Made by a program: the position numbers and the translations under genes. The notes under the pieces were generated by a model, which was not told the DNA's origin, ran no database searches, and saw nothing but the letters and a program-made list of their open reading frames with translations. From positions 13,596,001-13,660,000 of the forward strand of contig JAFFJZ010000002.1 in the NCBI GenBank assembly GCA_018340375.1: a stretch of DNA of 64,000 bases, given 5' to 3'. This document shows positions 62,477 to 64,000 of the stretch, piece by piece. Source of the stretch: Gonatopus flavifemur. Taxonomy: Eukaryota > Arthropoda > Insecta > Hymenoptera > Dryinidae. Within the stretch, counting starts at the first letter, position 1, and each line of letters starts with the position of its first letter.

Positions 62477-63442
62477 CACGCTGAAAGAATTTTAGTTCAA
62501 AAATTACCGTGAGAAGCCAGTGATCGGGGGACAAGTAGACATTTTTTTAATATTACTGTGAATTTTGTAAAACTTATAGAAAATATCACTCTCAACTGTT
62601 TAAAAACACACTCCCCAAGTAGCACACGCACGTCCTGAAAATGTTCTGAAAATATACGTTGAGGATATTTCAATATTCTATGGAGATTCTTATTACGTGC
62701 AAATATATTGTACGCGCATTCTCAGAATCTTTGAATGAGACTGTTTTAAATATTCTCAGAATATGATGTCACAAATATCGTGGGAATATTAGAAAAAAAT
62801 GCTGTTGAAATAAAAATTCCCGTCAATATAAACGTCTGCATGTCACCGAAAACTACTTCACAATCAATTTGTTTGATCATTAAACATCTGTAATCATGAA
62901 TTTTTGGCAATATTATGGATTCACATGGATGGATGAGATACTTATGATCGCAACAGGCATTTCTCAATATTTTATTATACTTTTGAGGATTATTTTTCAC
63001 ACATCGCACTCTCAGAGAACATTTGTGATATTGAAATGCACGTTTCATAAATTTATTATTCCACAAATACAAATTAAAATAATATATTTTCCAAGGGTCT
63101 GTAGCCTGTCAACAATATTATCCGCCATTACTGAATTCGTGTCATCACGATACTTGCGCATGCGCTGCTCATCAATCTCGTTACAAACTTTGTACGCATA
63201 TTGTACGAACGTTCCTAGGATATTCGAAACAGCCTCATTCAAATGTTCTGAGAATCTTCTACGCTTTTTGTGAGCATATTCGTTGAAGTGCATTTTATGG
63301 ATGTTGTGAGAATATTCTCAGAATATTCTGTGTTACATGGGTCATTTTTACAGAGGCTGTACAGTAATTTTTTGAAGAATTTCCACTTGTCTTTCGACTA
63401 CTGGAATCTCGCGGTAATTTTTACAACAAAATTCTTTCAGTG
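62477..63442. mobile_element. MITE family G, copy 3, split by an insertion
   Basis: Left half 62477-62614: cacgctgaaagaattttagttc, ttaccgtgagaagccagtgatcgg and gaaaatatcactctcaactg. Right half 63342-63442: aattttttgaagaatttccacttgtc and aaaattctttcagtg. Together they equal 27986-28201. Confidence 0.85.
62615..63341. mobile_element. Element with CCCAAGTAGCACA/CCCATGTAACACA ends, nested in family G
   Basis: cccaagtagcacacgcacg on the left and gaatattctgtgttacatggg on the right. Inner words gaaaatgttctgaaaatatacg / gagaatattctcagaatattc and tacgcgcattctcagaatc alternate. The end also resembles ctcctgtgttacttggg at 50141-50157. No transposase seen; the open frames (62746-63072 minus, 62896-63273 plus) overlap each other and have no domain. 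Confidence 0.7.
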
Positions 63443-64000
63443 CATGAAATCCGATCAAAAACTGGCAAAATTTCCACTTGCATGGTTTTGTCCGGAATTA
63501 CTAAACATGAAATATCCTGAATTTGTCAAAAACTGACAAATTTTTTCTATCAGTTTTGTTGTTGTAGAAGTGTGAATCGGTTATAGGAACGGAACGAAGA
63601 TTTAAACTCACAAAATCTGATATAAATCAGCGTTATTTATCTATCCGAATTAACCTCCTTGGAACTGGAAACATAGTCCAAACCCGGATAGAAAACCATG
63701 CCCTAAATATTTTGTAACATAATGTGCCGTAAACATACTATCATAAACTTCGCTCAGATTGCAATGATGCATAAAATGTAAAGATTATGTCTTCATTGTG
63801 GTACCATCACCTCGTTTTGCTACCAATAACAATGCTTTATGCGGAAACACCTTGGTACCATGATGCAAACATTTCTTGGCGTGCATGTCACCATTATGAT
63901 GGCATTATTGAGACATTTTTCTATCTGGGAAGAATCTAGTGAAACATTCTGAGTCCTCAACGGCTACGTATTGCGTTATTTGATCACTATTCAGTTTCAA
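63443..64000. other. No gene seen
   Basis: AT-rich sequence. No C2-domain exon of PLC epsilon is recognisable here. Confidence 0.5.

Noticed and set aside
62746..63273. Overlapping plus and minus open frames as a gene in the nested element
   Set aside because: They overlap each other on opposite strands, are hydrophobic low-complexity, and lie in palindromic repeat sequence.

Overview
The window is AT-rich eukaryotic DNA, almost certainly from an insect. Short phase-compatible exons are separated by introns of 0.4 to 8.5 kb that are packed with mobile elements. A hymenopteran is my best guess, from the mariner, MITE and PLCE1-type content, but the sequence alone does not prove it. There are no operons, bacterial genes or CRISPR arrays.

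Only one host gene is supported: the middle of a phospholipase C epsilon gene (PLCE1 family) on the + strand. Ten exons (19257-19717, 25687-25969, 26510-26715, 35205-35485, 43137-43363, 50425-50652, 51059-51283, 54725-55028, 57031-57388, 60913-61236) splice through canonical AG/GT sites with matching phases into one open frame of 965 codons. In order it encodes a PH-like region, a Ser/Arg-rich link, EF-hand-like helices, the catalytic X half-barrel with its His/Glu/Asp/His residues, a very acidic X-Y linker, and the Y half-barrel. The N-terminal RasGEF (CDC25) part and the C-terminal C2 and Ras-association domains expected for this family are not seen, so they should lie upstream and downstream of the window. 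Positions 1-19256 hold no exon I can recognise; they are probably upstream intron or flank.

The rest is transposon landscape. Transposase-bearing elements are: a complete-looking DD41D Tc1/mariner element with very long terminal inverted repeats (7216-9247); a 1286-bp mauritiana-type mariner killed by two stop codons (46963-48248); a pogo/Tigger-like element with a frameshifted transposase tail and another element inside it (32196-34479); a hAT transposase remnant cut by a MITE (20659-21250); and a Penelope-like 3' fragment with a hammerhead-ribozyme-like motif (2165-2757). Around them lie dozens of MITEs and foldback elements: families ending in CACGG/CACTG (often with TA duplications), TTAA-flanked elements, CCCT-RTTRGAAA elements with 5-bp duplications, and long hairpins. 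Several sit inside one another, which gives a readable order of insertion. Some copies lie within about 30-65 nt of PLC splice acceptors.
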